64,000 nt of DNA from Plasmodiophora brassicae (taxonomy: Eukaryota; Endomyxa; Phytomyxea; Plasmodiophorida; Plasmodiophoridae). A program made the position numbers and the translations under genes. Below are positions 42,383-54,058 of the stretch, piece after piece (position 1 is the stretch's first letter; each line of letters starts with the position of its first letter). Where the stretch lies: positions 496,001 to 560,000 of the forward strand of contig JASFAU010000012.1 in assembly GCA_039704465.1 (NCBI GenBank), written 5' to 3'. Below the pieces are notes generated by a model. It did not search any database and was not told the origin of the DNA. It worked only from the letters and a program-made list of their open reading frames with translations.

Positions 42383-42567
42383 CCAAATTCGCAAATGAAC
42401 ATTCCATCCGAAACGGCAACGACCCGGCTCCGCACCCCACTCACTACGTGCGCCTCATTGATCAATCAGCTGGCACGAGGGACGACGTCCCTCGGCTGAC
42501 AACGACGCGGCTGCCTGCGTAAACAGCAGACCACACAGCGCTGCCAACGGTGCCTGTCGGCGGTTCT

Positions 42568-43956
42568 TTATGTGCCCATGGGCCGAACGAACGCCATCGG
42601 GGAAGGGCGGGCGCGTCCAATTGTATAGTAGGGCGAGGCAGTGGCCGGCGCGTCGTCGCGGTACCGATGGTCCTGGAGCATCTGCGCGAAATCGCCCTGG
42701 TTCTTGTGGCGGTTCGACGAGAAGGCGCCGATGTGCTGGACGAGCGACGGCCTGGTCTGCAGGATGGCCCAGTCGTTCCGCTCGGCCCAGGCGTAGACCT
42801 CCAGGTCGATCTGCTGCAGGTCCCCTGATTTGGAGAGCAGGGCGGAGAGATGGCGTTCCAGAGCGCGTATCCCGGCAGCGCCACGAAACGCGATCGCGAT
42901 GTTCGACAGCGGGAACGGGCACGGTTCCAGGCCGGGCGAACGATCCCACGTGACCAGGTCGACGACGTTCTGTCTGCCGAGGATCAGGCAGCAGACGATC
43001 ACGTCGATCCAGATGAGCGCCATCAGGACCAGGACCGATAGACGAATCCGACGGCGAACCAGGCCTCTGTGGGGTACTGCCCGACGCTTGGTCAGCACGA
43101 CCATAAGGGCAACGACACAGGAAGTGAGGAGGACGGCGATCGCAACCGGTAGGAGACCCAGCTCGAAGGCCAATTGCCACAGGCGATCGGTACGCCACCC
43201 GTCGAAGGTGGTGGGCCTGAACAGCTTGACCATGGTATCGGATGTCGCCGGGACCTGCTCGGCGAGACGCAGGAAGACGTCGATGGAGTCTCGCGCCCAC
43301 AGGCCATCCTCTTCGCAGACAACGCACCAAGTCGACGATTTCATCCGGCAGGCCTGCAGGGCGTGGACGAACCCGACGTACTGCATCGAGAGCCACTGGC
43401 TGCGATCGTAGTCGTCGATGGAGACGACCTCGATGCCGTCCGCCCGGAACGGAGCAACGCTGGCGGCGTTATCCTCTCCACCGTGGTTGATGACAACGAT
43501 GGAGGTGCGCCTCAGAGTGTCGGGGTCGTGCCTTGTCAGCAGCGACCACATCCAGACCTGGATGTACGGCACCGCTCGCCGGACGGTCATGGCGACCAGC
43601 GTGACCTCGGGGTGCGCCTGAGCGAGCACAGGGCGCGGCCGGCGTTCGTCCAGGAAGTACCGCGTGGCCTTCCCGACGGCATCGTCGTGCTGCGCGCGAC
43701 GTTCCTCGACAAGCCCCGCTGGGTTGACGATGCTGTGTGGATGATGAACGGCCACGGTCAGCGCGCATGCGATCGCGCCAACGCTGACGATCGCCGTGAC
43801 GGCAAGGACCAGCGTCCACAGCGACCGCCCGGGAGGCACGCGATCCCACACCGTCAATGCGGGCCTGTTAGTCGTTGCCGGCCCGACACCATCGGCGCCG
43901 TCGCTGTCGTCGTCGCTGACGACCACGCGATGGCTCAGAAGCGAGATCCGTTCCAT
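42568..43956 (-). CDS. PGAP4-like GPI glycosyltransferase
   Basis: A single exon of 462 codons from the ATG at 43956. A signal-anchor (LWTLVLAVTAIVSVGAIACA) precedes a GT-A type domain (VTLVAMTVRRAVPYIQVWMW, IVVINHGGED, CEEDGLW as the metal-binding acidic motif). Two spans (AFELGLLPVAIAVLLTSCVV and SVLVLMALIWIDVIVCCLIL) interrupt the catalytic domain, and it resumes with CPFPLSNIAIAFRG and the terminal PSLVQHIGAFSS. A transferase domain split by a hairpin of two membrane helices is the hallmark of PGAP4/TMEM246, the Golgi enzyme that adds GalNAc to GPI anchors. Relatives occur widely in eukaryotes. Confidence 0.85.
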   Translation of the reverse strand: MERISLLSHRVVVSDDDSDGADGVGPATTNRPALTVWDRVPPGRSLWTLVLAVTAIVSVGAIACALTVAVHHPHSIVNPAGLVEERRAQHDDAVGKATRYFLDERRPRPVLAQAHPEVTLVAMTVRRAVPYIQVWMWSLLTRHDPDTLRRTSIVVINHGGEDNAASVAPFRADGIEVVSIDDYDRSQWLSMQYVGFVHALQACRMKSSTWCVVCEEDGLWARDSIDVFLRLAEQVPATSDTMVKLFRPTTFDGWRTDRLWQLAFELGLLPVAIAVLLTSCVVALMVVLTKRRAVPHRGLVRRRIRLSVLVLMALIWIDVIVCCLILGRQNVVDLVTWDRSPGLEPCPFPLSNIAIAFRGAAGIRALERHLSALLSKSGDLQQIDLEVYAWAERNDWAILQTRPSLVQHIGAFSSNRHKNQGDFAQMLQDHRYRDDAPATASPYYTIGRARPSPMAFVRPMGT

Positions 43957-44281
43957 TCTGGGACGGAACTCGTTGCCGCGGGTCGTGAGTCACCACCACC
44001 ACGACGGCGGCAGCACGCCATTGGGCCTCGCCCGATCAGGGTAGCCCGGGGCGACGGAGGTGGCTGTGGCTGTGCGCCCCCCCCCTACAGCACGAAGGCG
44101 GCGCGCGTGTAACGGTGTCGCGCGCGCGCGTAACGTTGACGGGCGGCATGGCCGCCGCCGTCGTTCGTCGTGACGTGCGACGCGCAGCCGCCGCCGTGCG
44201 GTGCGGTGCGGCGGGTGCGGGTGCGGCGCCGATTTCCCCCCCTAGGGCGACGTCGCGACGTGCGCCCCGCATCTGCGCGCG
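43957..44281. promoter_or_regulatory. GC-rich divergent intergenic region
   Basis: 325 bp between divergent genes (PGAP4-like and cyclin). It contains a CGCGCGCG run (about 44117-44129), GGTGCGGTGCGGCGGGTGCG repeats (about 44199-44225) and C-runs: a CpG-rich, TATA-less promoter-like composition. Confidence 0.45.
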
Positions 44282-45225
44282 ATGGCGTCGTTTGGGGTCG
44301 GGCGGCGGCGTGCGGGGGGGAGGGGGCGGGCCAGGGGTGCCAAGTTGACGTCAGTCGGAAAGAGCGCCGCCGAGCGTCGTCGAATCTTGCCGCCAATGGA
44401 CGACGGGCGCCTGGGCGTGCTGGGGGGCGAGGTCGACGCGATGCTGACGCGCCAGGCGGCGTACGCGACGTTCGCGCCGACGGCCGCGTACGTGAAGCAC
44501 CGGCGGGTCCTGGTCGAGTTCATGGCGCAGGTCGTCGACGAGTTCGGGCTGACGCAGGCGACGCTGCACATGGCCGTCAACCACGTCGACCGCGCCCTGT
44601 CGCGGTTCGTGATCTGCCGCACGAAGTGGCAGCTGGTCGCCATCTGCGCCGTCCTGATCGCCGGTACGGGGGGATGGGGCGCCGGTCGCCCGCGCCGTGT
44701 CCGCCCTGCTAACGTCGTGGGTGGTTCGCCTGTGCAGCAAAGTACGCCGAGCCCGCCGGTCGTGTACCGTCGGTGAGCGCGTTCGTGCTGTGCGCCGAGG
44801 GCGCGTACCCGCAGAGAGAAGTGGTCCAGATGGAGCGGTCGATCCTCGTCGCGCTGTCGTGGAACGTCCGCCCGCCGTCCATCCTGGAGTTCGCCGCGAT
44901 GTACGCCGAGGTCAGCGACCTGCTGAGCGGCAGGGCGCACGCGTCGCGGGACCTGGAACGACGGCAGACGCGGCTGGCCCGGGTCGCCCTGATGCACTAC
45001 GAGTTCAACCAATGGAGCGCGTCCGTCGTCGGCGCCTGCGTCGTGCAGGCCGCCAGGATCATGTCCGACCTGCCGCCCGTCTGGGCGTCCTGCAGCAAGC
45101 ACAGCAGGAGCGACGACCTCCGTCGGTGCGTCCAGCTGCTGTTCCAGGTGTACAAGCAGGAGTACGACGGGTCGCCGCCCAGCTCCCCTGTATCCGCCCT
45201 GGACTTCGCCCCCGACGCCGCATGA
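44282..45225 (+). CDS. Cyclin-box protein
   Basis: Two exons, 44282-44663 and 44738-45225 (intron 74 bp), up to 289 residues; the second in-frame ATG at 44396 (MDDGRLGVLGG) is an equally good start, because the preceding 38 residues are Arg/Gly-rich. The cyclin N-fold is clear: RRVLVEFMAQVVDEFGLTQA, LHMAVNHVDRALSRF, KWQLVAICAVLIA joined by splicing to AKYAEP, and VQMERSILVALSWNVRPPS. A C-terminal cyclin fold follows (LARVALMHYEFNQW). No destruction box is visible, unlike the B-type cyclin at 57082. Presumably a CDK partner; the subclass (A/B or D-like) is undecided. Confidence 0.9.
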
Positions 45226-45470
45226 CGCCACGCGCCGTGTTCGCCCGCCCGTGTGCTCCTACGCCATCATTATGTTGTGATCGCCTGCCTCACTTAACAT
45301 ATTCATTATACATCCAGCAGACCGCCCCTATCCCCGTCCGCGTTGTACTCGCAGCCTCGTCGCCTACTTGACGTGCTGCTGGGAGCGCGGTCGAGGTCCT
45401 GGGCAACGAGGGGTGCTCGGCACTCCCCGTCGGTGCCTGTGCGCCCAAGCGCTAATGACAGATGTCTCGT

Positions 45471-47162
45471 TTATCGTTGCTTCGCTTTCGCGCTGGCGCC
45501 GTCGTCGTCCACGACGCTGAGCGGCTTGCAGTCGGGCAGGTGCAATTCAATGCACCGGAGCGGTTCGTAGCAGTAGGCGGCGACACTGGCGGTGAGCAGG
45601 CCGACCCCGAGAAGGATGAAGATCAGAGCGATGCCGCGACCCTTGCCAACGCCGACGACGGCGCCGATGCTGTTCGCAAGAGGCGCATGCCGGTCAATGA
45701 GGTACGGTTCGAAGACATCGGCCAGGGCGCCGCTAACGACGGCGGACAGGGGCAGGGCGGCGCGCTGGATGGCCCGCTGAATGGAGAAGACGCGGCCCAG
45801 CATCTCCGGCGGGGTCTTCTTCTGGAAGATCGCCTGACGGCAGACGCGGACAGTCGGAATCACCATCATGTAGACGAACGCAATCGTGACGATGGCGATG
45901 CTGTTTGCGAACAGGCCCGAGGCTGCTAGAAGGACACCCTAAGCGCGGAAACGCATGAGACACCCACTGGGAATAGATCGTCCAGGCCAACCTGCGCCAT
46001 GCAGCCGACCAGCATTCCAGCAGCGTTGTTGGACGGGCCCCCGTACATGCTGAGCAGGACGCTGCCTGCGATTCCACCCAGTCCTGATGCGGTCAGGATT
46101 ATGCCCAGCGCCGACCCGCTGGCGAAACCCAGGATCATGGGCGTCATCAGCACTTGGTTGATACCCGCCGAGAAGTTCGTCAGGAACAGGAACGCCATGA
46201 GCAAGCACAGGCCTGAGCGGCGACGAAGGAACGCGAACGGCTCGATCAGATCGTGCTACCGGGACATGAAGACGAGTCGGATAGACACCATTGGCTGAAG
46301 CAGCAGCACTGACCTGGATATCGGCGACTGCAACGTGCTGCTTTCCCAGTTGTTGTTGTCGTGGCAGTGCCGCGCCGACGAGAATCACGAATCCGACGAC
46401 GAACGATGCGAACTCGATGTAGAACACGATGCGGATATCGTTATTGGTCGATGAGAGCACGCCCGCCGCAATGGAAGGCGCGAACAGCATCACCAGAGCG
46501 GGGATCGCCTAATAGCACGAACAGGGCAATCAGGGAGCGCGAACGATGGGAAACAGCCAGCGCCTCTGACCTCGTTCAGCGCCCCGTAGCGAACAAGGTC
46601 CTTCTTCGGGATCAGGGTCGTCATGGTCGCGATGAAGGCCGGCCACTGGAACGAATTGCATATCGACTGGATCGCATTCGCGACGTACAGCCCCGACAAT
46701 GTCATCGTTCCAGACTGGTACATGAGGAACAGCGCCACATTCGACGCCATGGACAGCGCGTCGGATACGGCCATCACTGCCACCCGGAACATCATTACGA
46801 TCGCGGCCGACGTTTCAGACGCCGGTGCCCCGACCTGACTTGCGAGGCAGCCGATCAGCGACCAGGCCGGCAACGGGTGATAGCAAGAGTGACGGCGCCT
46901 ATAGTGAGCATGCAGCGGTTGGCCCAGGATCGCAAGAAACGTTGCCGCAGAGCGAGATATATAGATGGACCTCGGCGAAGAACGTCAGCCAGGCGAAATC
47001 GCTCATCTCGTCGGCTTCGCGGAACGCCCACAGGCGCAGGGCGAACCGCGTCATGTCGGTGCCGAGCAGCGAGACGATCTGCGACGCCCACAGCATCCAG
47101 AACGCGGACGGGCCCGCCAGCCTGCCGACCCCACCCGGTTCGGCGCCAGCAGCGACCCCCAT
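45471..47162 (-). CDS. Bacterial-type MFS carrier (MFS_3/EntS-like) with introns
   Basis: Six exons: 46971-47162, 46835-46898, 46571-46776, 46314-46508, 45992-46255 and 45471-45938. Introns are 53-72 bp and every phase is consistent, giving 462 residues. Family signature segments: ASQIVSLLGTDMTRFALRLW, LLLSPVAGLVADRLPRKS, VMAVSDALSMASNVAL, QSICNSFQWPAFIATMTTLI, EPFAFLRRRSGL, ILTASGLGGIAGSVLLSM, and AIFQKKTPPEMLGRVFSIQR with ADVFEP. This pattern is typical of bacterial exporters related to enterobactin exporter EntS and macrolide efflux proteins. The five spliceosomal introns show it is a resident nuclear gene. Substrate unknown. Confidence 0.87.
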
Positions 47163-47371
47163 CCCGGCGTTCGTCTTTTGATCCGGAGCGACCGCTTCGG
47201 GATAGAAGTTGCGCGTCGAGGCGGCTCCCAAAAGCCGAGCTCCATAAGAGCTGCTGGCACAAACGACTGTGCAACGCGGATTTCTTTATTCGGAAATGGG
47301 TCGATCGAACGAATTTGCGGGATGTGTTATGGCCTTATGGGCGACAGGGGGTCTGGTAAGTGGTACGGAAG

Positions 47372-50300
47372 TCAGCCATGCCCATGGCCCATGCGACGCT
47401 CGAAATCGCCGGCGTGAACGTTCCCCGGATCAAACGAATGGTCAGCGCCACCAATCGTCGCGCCACACTCGGGACAGGTTGAGCGCTGCATGGCCATACC
47501 GCATTCGCCCACCGTGTACATGTGTCCGTTTGGGCAGCGGTACCAGTGCCCCGTGCCGTGAAATTCCTGCTGCTGCATGGCGTGGAACACCATACGCTGT
47601 TCTTCTTCGGGAACGCGCTGATAGAAGACGTCGCCCACAACGATACGGCTCAAGGATCGCGCCAGGGCATCAACGCGTTCTGCGTTCGTGTTCAGGAAGT
47701 TCTCGCTTACGCAGCAGAGAGGCAATTCGTCGCGACGAAGATGTTCGGCAAACGCGCGCGTTCGTCGTAAGGATTCTTCGTCAGTCATCGAACGCCATGA
47801 TGACCGGTGCCGCCTAAGAATTAGGATCCAGTCGCGACCCTGCGAAACGTACTCGAATTTCGCAGCACACGCCAGCGACATATTCTTCGACTCGGTGAAC
47901 ACGTCGTACGCCTTCTTGCTGAGCGCCATTGCGAGTTCAACTGTAGCGCGCGACTCGAATGCGATCGTTTTCAGCGCCTTGCCTTGTTCGGCGGCCGCAT
48001 CTGCAAGCATCCGGGCACACTCGCCGAGCACCTGGGACCGAAGCAGGATCGCACCGCCGAGGAATCGCGCTCTTGGCAATGGCGGCATGAGACTGGTGCA
48101 CTCCGGCAGTCGACGGTGATTCAGCATAACAACACTGGCGTCGTAGATCACGCGCTCAGGGGATTCATAGGCGAATGTCTCATAGTTCTCGATCTCCGAC
48201 AAGAGGCTCTTGAACGCGTCATGTATCTGACGCCCAGTCAAACCGCCACGCTTCTGCCCGCCAGGCCCTTCCTCGATGACATCGTGCACCTTCTGGTTCA
48301 GGACAGCGAGCGGTCTGTTCGCGTTCTGGAGGAAGATGCGTTCGGCGACGTCAATGGCGGCCTGCTTGATGATGCGACCGTAACGCCGGACAGAACGAAT
48401 GGGCGCCCGACAATCTGGACAGAGGGGCATCTTGACAAGTTCGTTGTGGCGACTCGGGAACGATCCATCGTCGGTCCAGGAGCCATCCGGGTCTCGCTTG
48501 TAGAACTCGGTCAGAGCGACGGCGCCGTCCAACGATTCGGCAGTCTTCAAATGGCCACACTCAAGAACAATGATGGGCGTTAAGTTGACGTCAATAGCAG
48601 AGTATGTTTTGAACTCGAACAGATCGGCTTGTAAACCTTTGATGGCATCCGGCGCGCAGACCTGGCAGAATTTCGTTGCCGGGCACGGTTCCCCGCAAAC
48701 GGAAGGGCATCGATGCCCGCAGGGCAACATCTCGCTGCACCTCTCATTGCAGGGCAGACGCGTACATGGTGCTCCACACGGCATGGGACACCGTTGCCGG
48801 TGGGAGCATTCCCACAGGCAAGGCTCAATACAAGGCCGACATGGCTTACCGCAAGCGTGATTGCAACGTGAATGTGGGCATCGCATCAACGTGCACGTCT
48901 GCTGACAAGGCGGGCACGGCTGATCTTTGGGATGGCATCTTGCGGGACAGGAATGCATCTGGCACTCCAGACGCCTGCCACATCGAATCGAGCAGGGTGG
49001 ATGCTCAGTGCGGCCATCCGCCAGTGGACCGAGGAGGCCGACGTCGGGACTCCATACCTTCCTCAACGTTAGCCGGGCACATTGCCCGCATCGGGCAGAA
49101 CAGGAGTGGCCGCATGGAAGAACGGCACCGCAGGCCACCTTGCAGAACACTTCACTGGGACTTACGTAGCATGGAGACGTCTGAGCGTGCCCACACGCAG
49201 GGACGGTCATATCGACCAGAGTCAGGCAGCGAATCCTGTTCGGGTCCCGTGATAAATGGCAGGGAGCATGATCGAACGGGTGCCCGCACGGCAGCTCGAC
49301 AGTGCCCATGTCGACGACACAATCCCCACACGGGTCGCCGCATGGTTTCGGGCACGTGTGCTGACAGTCTCTGTGGAGACGCGGGCAGGGTTTCGGACAG
49401 TGGATGCCCTTGTGATCGGGTAGGTCAGCGTGGCATAGGCGAGGGCACTGGTGGCCACAGCCGACCAGTTTGCATTCGCACGGCAACAGGCACCCGCCTT
49501 CGGGCGCCATAATGTTGAGCATGTCAGGAGTCGAAATTTCGCGAATGTCGTGAGGATGGTTCTGGCACCGGATTCGCCAACGATCGCTGACGGCATCGTC
49601 GAGGAGGTCGAGCAGCTGGGTCCACATCGCGGAACGGGCACGAAGCAGGGCGGCTTGCCCAATGAGGAACATGCCGTGCATGGCCCGAGACAAGAGGACG
49701 TTGATCCGGTTGGGCGACTTTAGGAACCCGATCCGATGATTCGCCGCGATGCGATCGGGATGGCCCGAGTTCCTCACCAAACTGATGATGACGACTTTTG
49801 ACTCCTCGCCTTGGAAGTTGTCGATGGTTGAAACACGAACACACTTGTTGAGCGGCACCTTTTGAGCCATTGTTACGACCGGTGCTTCACCGCTGGTAGA
49901 CATGGCGTCGCCCTTCATCCGATCGATCTCCTCCTGGTCGCGCTCGTTGACGACGACGATGATGCTCTTGGCCAGAGCCTGGCGGATCCGTAGAAGTTGT
50001 CTGACGTAGGGCGTTAGAATGGTGATGTCAGACCCGCTGTAGCCTTGCTTCAGCAGGTACAACGTCAAGGCGACCACCATGTTGACCTCGAACTCGTTCC
50101 AGTACGATGAAGCGGACATAGCATCGTGCTGACCCTCGGGATGGCTGTGGTCGAAGAAGTGGACGTTCGAGCACATGCCGGCGACATCGGGATACTGCCC
50201 GACGTTGCACCCATCCTGCAACCGCGGGTACAGCGTTTCCCTGATCAGCCTGCTTATTACCGGCCGCATTCGCCTCTGGATGTCAAGGATTTGCAACGGA

Positions 50301-53300
50301 AACTTGTACTCGGGTTGCTGAAGTCTCTCAAACATGGACATATCGAGTCGATATCTGGCTCCGGTGGCAGAATCAGACGACAGGTCGTATTCAGCGACGT
50401 GCGGCCTCAACTGGAGATGGTCTCCGATGCTGATAAACTGCTGTACATGCCCGCTGGACAGCGTCGCCAGTAGGTGGCTCTCGAGTATCTCGCCCGCTTC
50501 CTCACAGACAAGAACGATTGGGCGCGCACCCTCAATCAAATGGTGGTACTTGGCCGCGCCCGTAGTTGTTGCCCCGATCACAGCCTTCGTCCGAAGCAAC
50601 CTGATCTTCGCCCGATCATGAAGCGCTCCAATCGCCGTCGTTATTGTCCTGATTTCATCGCCCTGCACAGAGAGCGTTGACGCGATTTCGTCCCGAAGCT
50701 CGCCCTCCCAGAACTGCATCAGCGAACGACGTTCATGGCGCGTCATCGACCAGACGTCGCCGCATCGGTTCACACGAGATGGCGGTCCATGCTCTAACCA
50801 TTCCTCCAGAACGGTCAACCGTCGGTTGTTCTTGCCGACGAATGACCACGAGTCATCATTGTCTTCATGATCTGCATGCTTCATGAACTCGTCAAGGACG
50901 TCGGGATACCGATCGGACAGGAACTCCTTTAGCGTCGTCCAGGTCATCTTGTGAAGCGTCTTCATGCGAATGACGTTCTCGTTGAACGACTTGACCAGAC
51001 CTTCTCGTCTATTGTACAGCTCGGACAACGCTTGCTTGGTGGATTTATCCGGTTCTGGGCGTGTCTTGTTATGGACCGCGTACGGTTCAATTCTTTCGCT
51101 GGAGGTGCGACCACCGATCCTGGAGACGTTGTCAACGCCGGCGTACAAAAGCAGGCATAAGAACTGATCAAGAGCGTGGTTGGTGTAGCAGATCACAAGA
51201 ACGGGACCAGAGTGCCCCAAACGAGTCGATAATGCCTGGATGATAGACAGTACGATCTGCACACCGACGTAGGATTTTCCAGTGCCTGGCGGGCCTTGAA
51301 TGCAGGACACTTCTGAGCGAAGCGCGCTGACCAATGCTCGGCATTGGCCTTCATCCATGGTCGATTGCCTAATCAAGCGCTCAACGCAGTCATCAGCAGA
51401 CTGCTGCGATCCAACAATGAGACGACACGGAAAATCGTCTTGCTGGCGGTCCTTCGTGATCAAGAAGCTGAGGTCGAAATGGAAACCGGGACGCCTCGCG
51501 TACAACGGCGGGTTGGCGACGACGTCCTTGTGACCTGCAGAAGGACAAAGCAGGTCCGGGAACGAAAGTGCCCCGGGGTCGAAGCGTTGCAGAGCGCTCA
51601 GTACATGATAGTACACGTCGTACAGAACGCTCCCCGACTCAAGCAGATAGTGTGGCGACTGCAACTTGGTGGCGTCATCGCGGCCGCTGCATAGGGCGGC
51701 CCCGACGACGTCTTCGGGAATGGGCGATCCACGCAGAACGACGCGGACGCAACTCGTCTCGGCGAGCGCTTTCGGATCGTGCTTGACCACGATGCCGAAA
51801 TGCAGATCGTACGCAGCAGTGGGTTGGGGTTTGCGAAGCAGCAAGCATACCATGACGCCGTTCTCCAAACGGCGGTGTCGCTCCCAGAAGTTCAAATCGG
51901 CGCCAGGCGGTGCAGAGAACCGCACCTCGAGGAACGGACCCTGTCCGACGTCGAGGTTGTATCCGACAATGCAGGCGTTGGCATATACGAACACGTCGAT
52001 GTCCGGCTGAGGCCGGCTGCCGGCCTGGACAGCGGCCCGGAACCTGCCAGTCTTGACGCGGGCAGCGGTCTCAGGGTCCTGTGCTTCCGCGAGGAACGCC
52101 TGAATGCCACGTCGCATGGACGCTAGCATGTCCTCTCGGAGCAGCCTAAAGTGGGTATCAAGGAGGCGAGCTGGACCACTGGGCAGCCAGTGCGCCTTTG
52201 GGTCCAGCTGAAAGTTCCCGGGCAACGCCGGCGGCACTGGGCAGACGATCTCGTCCATCGTTGGGATGACCCGGATCTCTCCGATCTGGACATGGTCATT
52301 GTCATGACGACGGCGCTCAGTGACGCCGTCGACGGTGCCCGGTGGGATGGGACGCGGAAGAGACGCCCAAGGACTGTTTGCTTGAGATGCTGACCGCGTC
52401 GAGCGATCGTTCTGTAGGATTGCTGCTAGAGACAGCTGATTCTCGGCGTTGGCACAGATCGAGCCGAGCTTGCCGAGGACAGACCGCACGCAATCAACAG
52501 CGAACTCGCTCTCGATGGCGCCAAGGCGTTCATCGTACAGCGTGTTTGATGAAAGTCGAGCTGACCATCGTCGGCAGAGATCGAACAAGACTGGAACTTG
52601 CTTCGAGATGGCGTCGTGAAACACGGTCTGCCGTTGGAATCGCATGCAGAGCACGTACAGGAAGTTAACGAACGGGATAAGCATCTGACTGATTGTCATG
52701 GGAACGAAACCGTCCACTTCGCCGATGACAGCCACAGGCGTCGGCGACTCCAGCACAGACGTGACACCAGCGATGTAGGCCTCAACGAACTTGTCGATGT
52801 GTTGGACGACGGCAGCGTAGATGGCGTTAGAATACGCCGGATACGGACCGGCGACGACCCTGCTGTGCGCCAGCGCCATTACGAATGGCACCAACGCTAT
52901 CTGGAACGACGTCGCATCGTACGTCACGTTGTGGACGATGTCCCGGACAAGCGACGACGTCGAGGCCGGATTTGTACCGCCCAGGGCCTTGAGGAAGTTT
53001 CCACTGTCGCCCTCTGACTGAAGGGCGTGAAAGCACGCCAGCGCAAATTGCCTCGTTTGCCTCGGGTGGTTGATCGACCAGTTGGGGGATAGGAACCGGC
53101 GCCAGGGCGGGACCCGAACGGGATCCCGCCCGACCCATAGACACTCGGAGCCCTGCTGCGCAAGCGCCGGCGACGATAAGACGCGGTGCAGGTCACGAGC
53201 GATGTCGTCGAGCGCGCGGGTGGCCCCCTGTGGCGACCCGTGTTCCATGGTGGTGCGGTCATGTGAATATCGGCACGAATCCCCAAACTTGCACGTGTTG

Positions 53301-53648
53301 TTCCGCATGAAGAACGAGCATTGGGCGACCCACCCGGCGTCACTGGGACGCACGGTCTGGTCGTGCACGAAACGGCATTTGTCGCCGTACGTGCAACTCC
53401 CCGTCTGCTTGAAATGGTAACACAGCTGCCTGTGAGCACACACACAACCCTCGGTGGGACGCACGGTCTGGTCGTGCACGAAACGGCATTTGTCGCCGTA
53501 CGTGCAACTCCCCGTCTGCTTGAAATGGTAACACAGCTGCCTGTGAGCACACACACAACCCTCGGTCAGCAGGGGCAGATTGCGGAGCCGCGTCCCACCG
53601 GGCCGACCTAACTGTCGTCGACGATGGCGACGCCCCGACGACCACCAT
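47372..53648 (-). CDS. ZNFX1: ZNFX1-type SF1 helicase with CCCH, NFX1 and RZ zinc fingers
   Basis: A short first exon (53613-53648), a 52-bp intron, then one exon 47372-53560: 2,074 residues. At the N-terminus are three CCCH fingers, the first two in an exact duplication (CYHFKQTGSCTYGDKCRFVH) and a third CSFFMRNNTCKFGDSCRYSH. The UPF1-like helicase has Walker A GPPGTGKS (about 768), Walker B VCEEAGE (about 1032), SIGDHLQLRP, DNFQGEESKVV (about 1260) and NRINVLLSRA. A long NFX1-type Cys/His-rich array (about 1365-1665) and a C-terminal RZ finger (CPNGHMYTVGECG ... CPECG, about 2035) complete the ZNFX1 layout. ZNFX1 acts in antiviral RNA sensing and in small-RNA inheritance granules. N-terminal CCCH fingers are not usual for the family. 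The start ATG at 53648 needs the intron; the longer open frame has no ATG. Confidence 0.93.
53344..53565. repeat. Exact 111-bp tandem duplication of a CCCH finger
   Basis: 53344-53454 and 53455-53565 appear identical base for base, 37 codons each. Each unit spans one CCCH finger and, at its right end, the last bases of the upstream splice acceptor (minus-strand ACCGAG|GG). In the inner copy those acceptor bases are translated as Thr-Glu. Confidence 0.95.
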
Positions 53649-53670
53649 CGTTGGACGACCGACGTCCCTG

Positions 53671-53958
53671 ATGCAGCTTCAGACTCAAAGTGGCACGAAA
53701 AGGGGGACCCGACCCGACCCTCCCAAGTCGCAGAATATTTCCGGGCCTCGCCGATCTCGCCTGCTCGGAGCCACACGCGCGAGCTCCCAGCCGTACAGCG
53801 TAAAGGTGCAGGCAGGCGCCGTGGCCGTTGACGGAACGATGGCTGTACCAAAGTGGACCATCCTCGAGCTATCTGGTCATGTTGTGCCTGACAACGTCAC
53901 TGTGTACGCGCTGATTGGTTTCCGTGGGATCACCAGCGACCTACGTATCGTTGCCTAG
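53671..53958 (+). CDS. Small open frame, weakly supported
   Basis: 95 codons from an ATG at 53671, only 22 bp from the divergent ZNFX1 start. The C-terminal segment VPKWTILELSGHVVP loosely recalls the opening of the Ctf8 subunit of the alternative clamp loader (EWxLxELQGE), but the downstream Ctf8 core was not found in any frame, so this is at best a first exon. Confidence 0.25.
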   Translation: MQLQTQSGTKRGTRPDPPKSQNISGPRRSRLLGATRASSQPYSVKVQAGAVAVDGTMAVPKWTILELSGHVVPDNVTVYALIGFRGITSDLRIVA

Positions 53959-54058
53959 GAAGGCGCGTATATCAGGGCCAAAGTACTCGAGCGCAGGATA
54001 GCAAACGGCGCATCCTACTCGAGAGGCAACCATGCTCTTCGCAGATTCGAACAAATGG

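Noticed and set aside
42455..43396. 313-codon minus frame overlapping the PGAP4-like gene
   Set aside because: Same strand, different frame; Arg/Pro-rich with no family match, while the overlapping frame encodes a complete recognised glycosyltransferase.
43174..44112. 312-codon plus frame opposite the PGAP4-like gene
   Set aside because: Antisense shadow with biased composition and no domain.
44242..45231. 329-codon minus frame opposite the cyclin gene
   Set aside because: Antisense shadow; the plus strand contains a spliced cyclin box with restored conserved motifs.
46361..47359. 332-codon plus frame opposite the MFS gene
   Set aside because: Arg-rich antisense translation; the minus strand gives a six-exon transporter.
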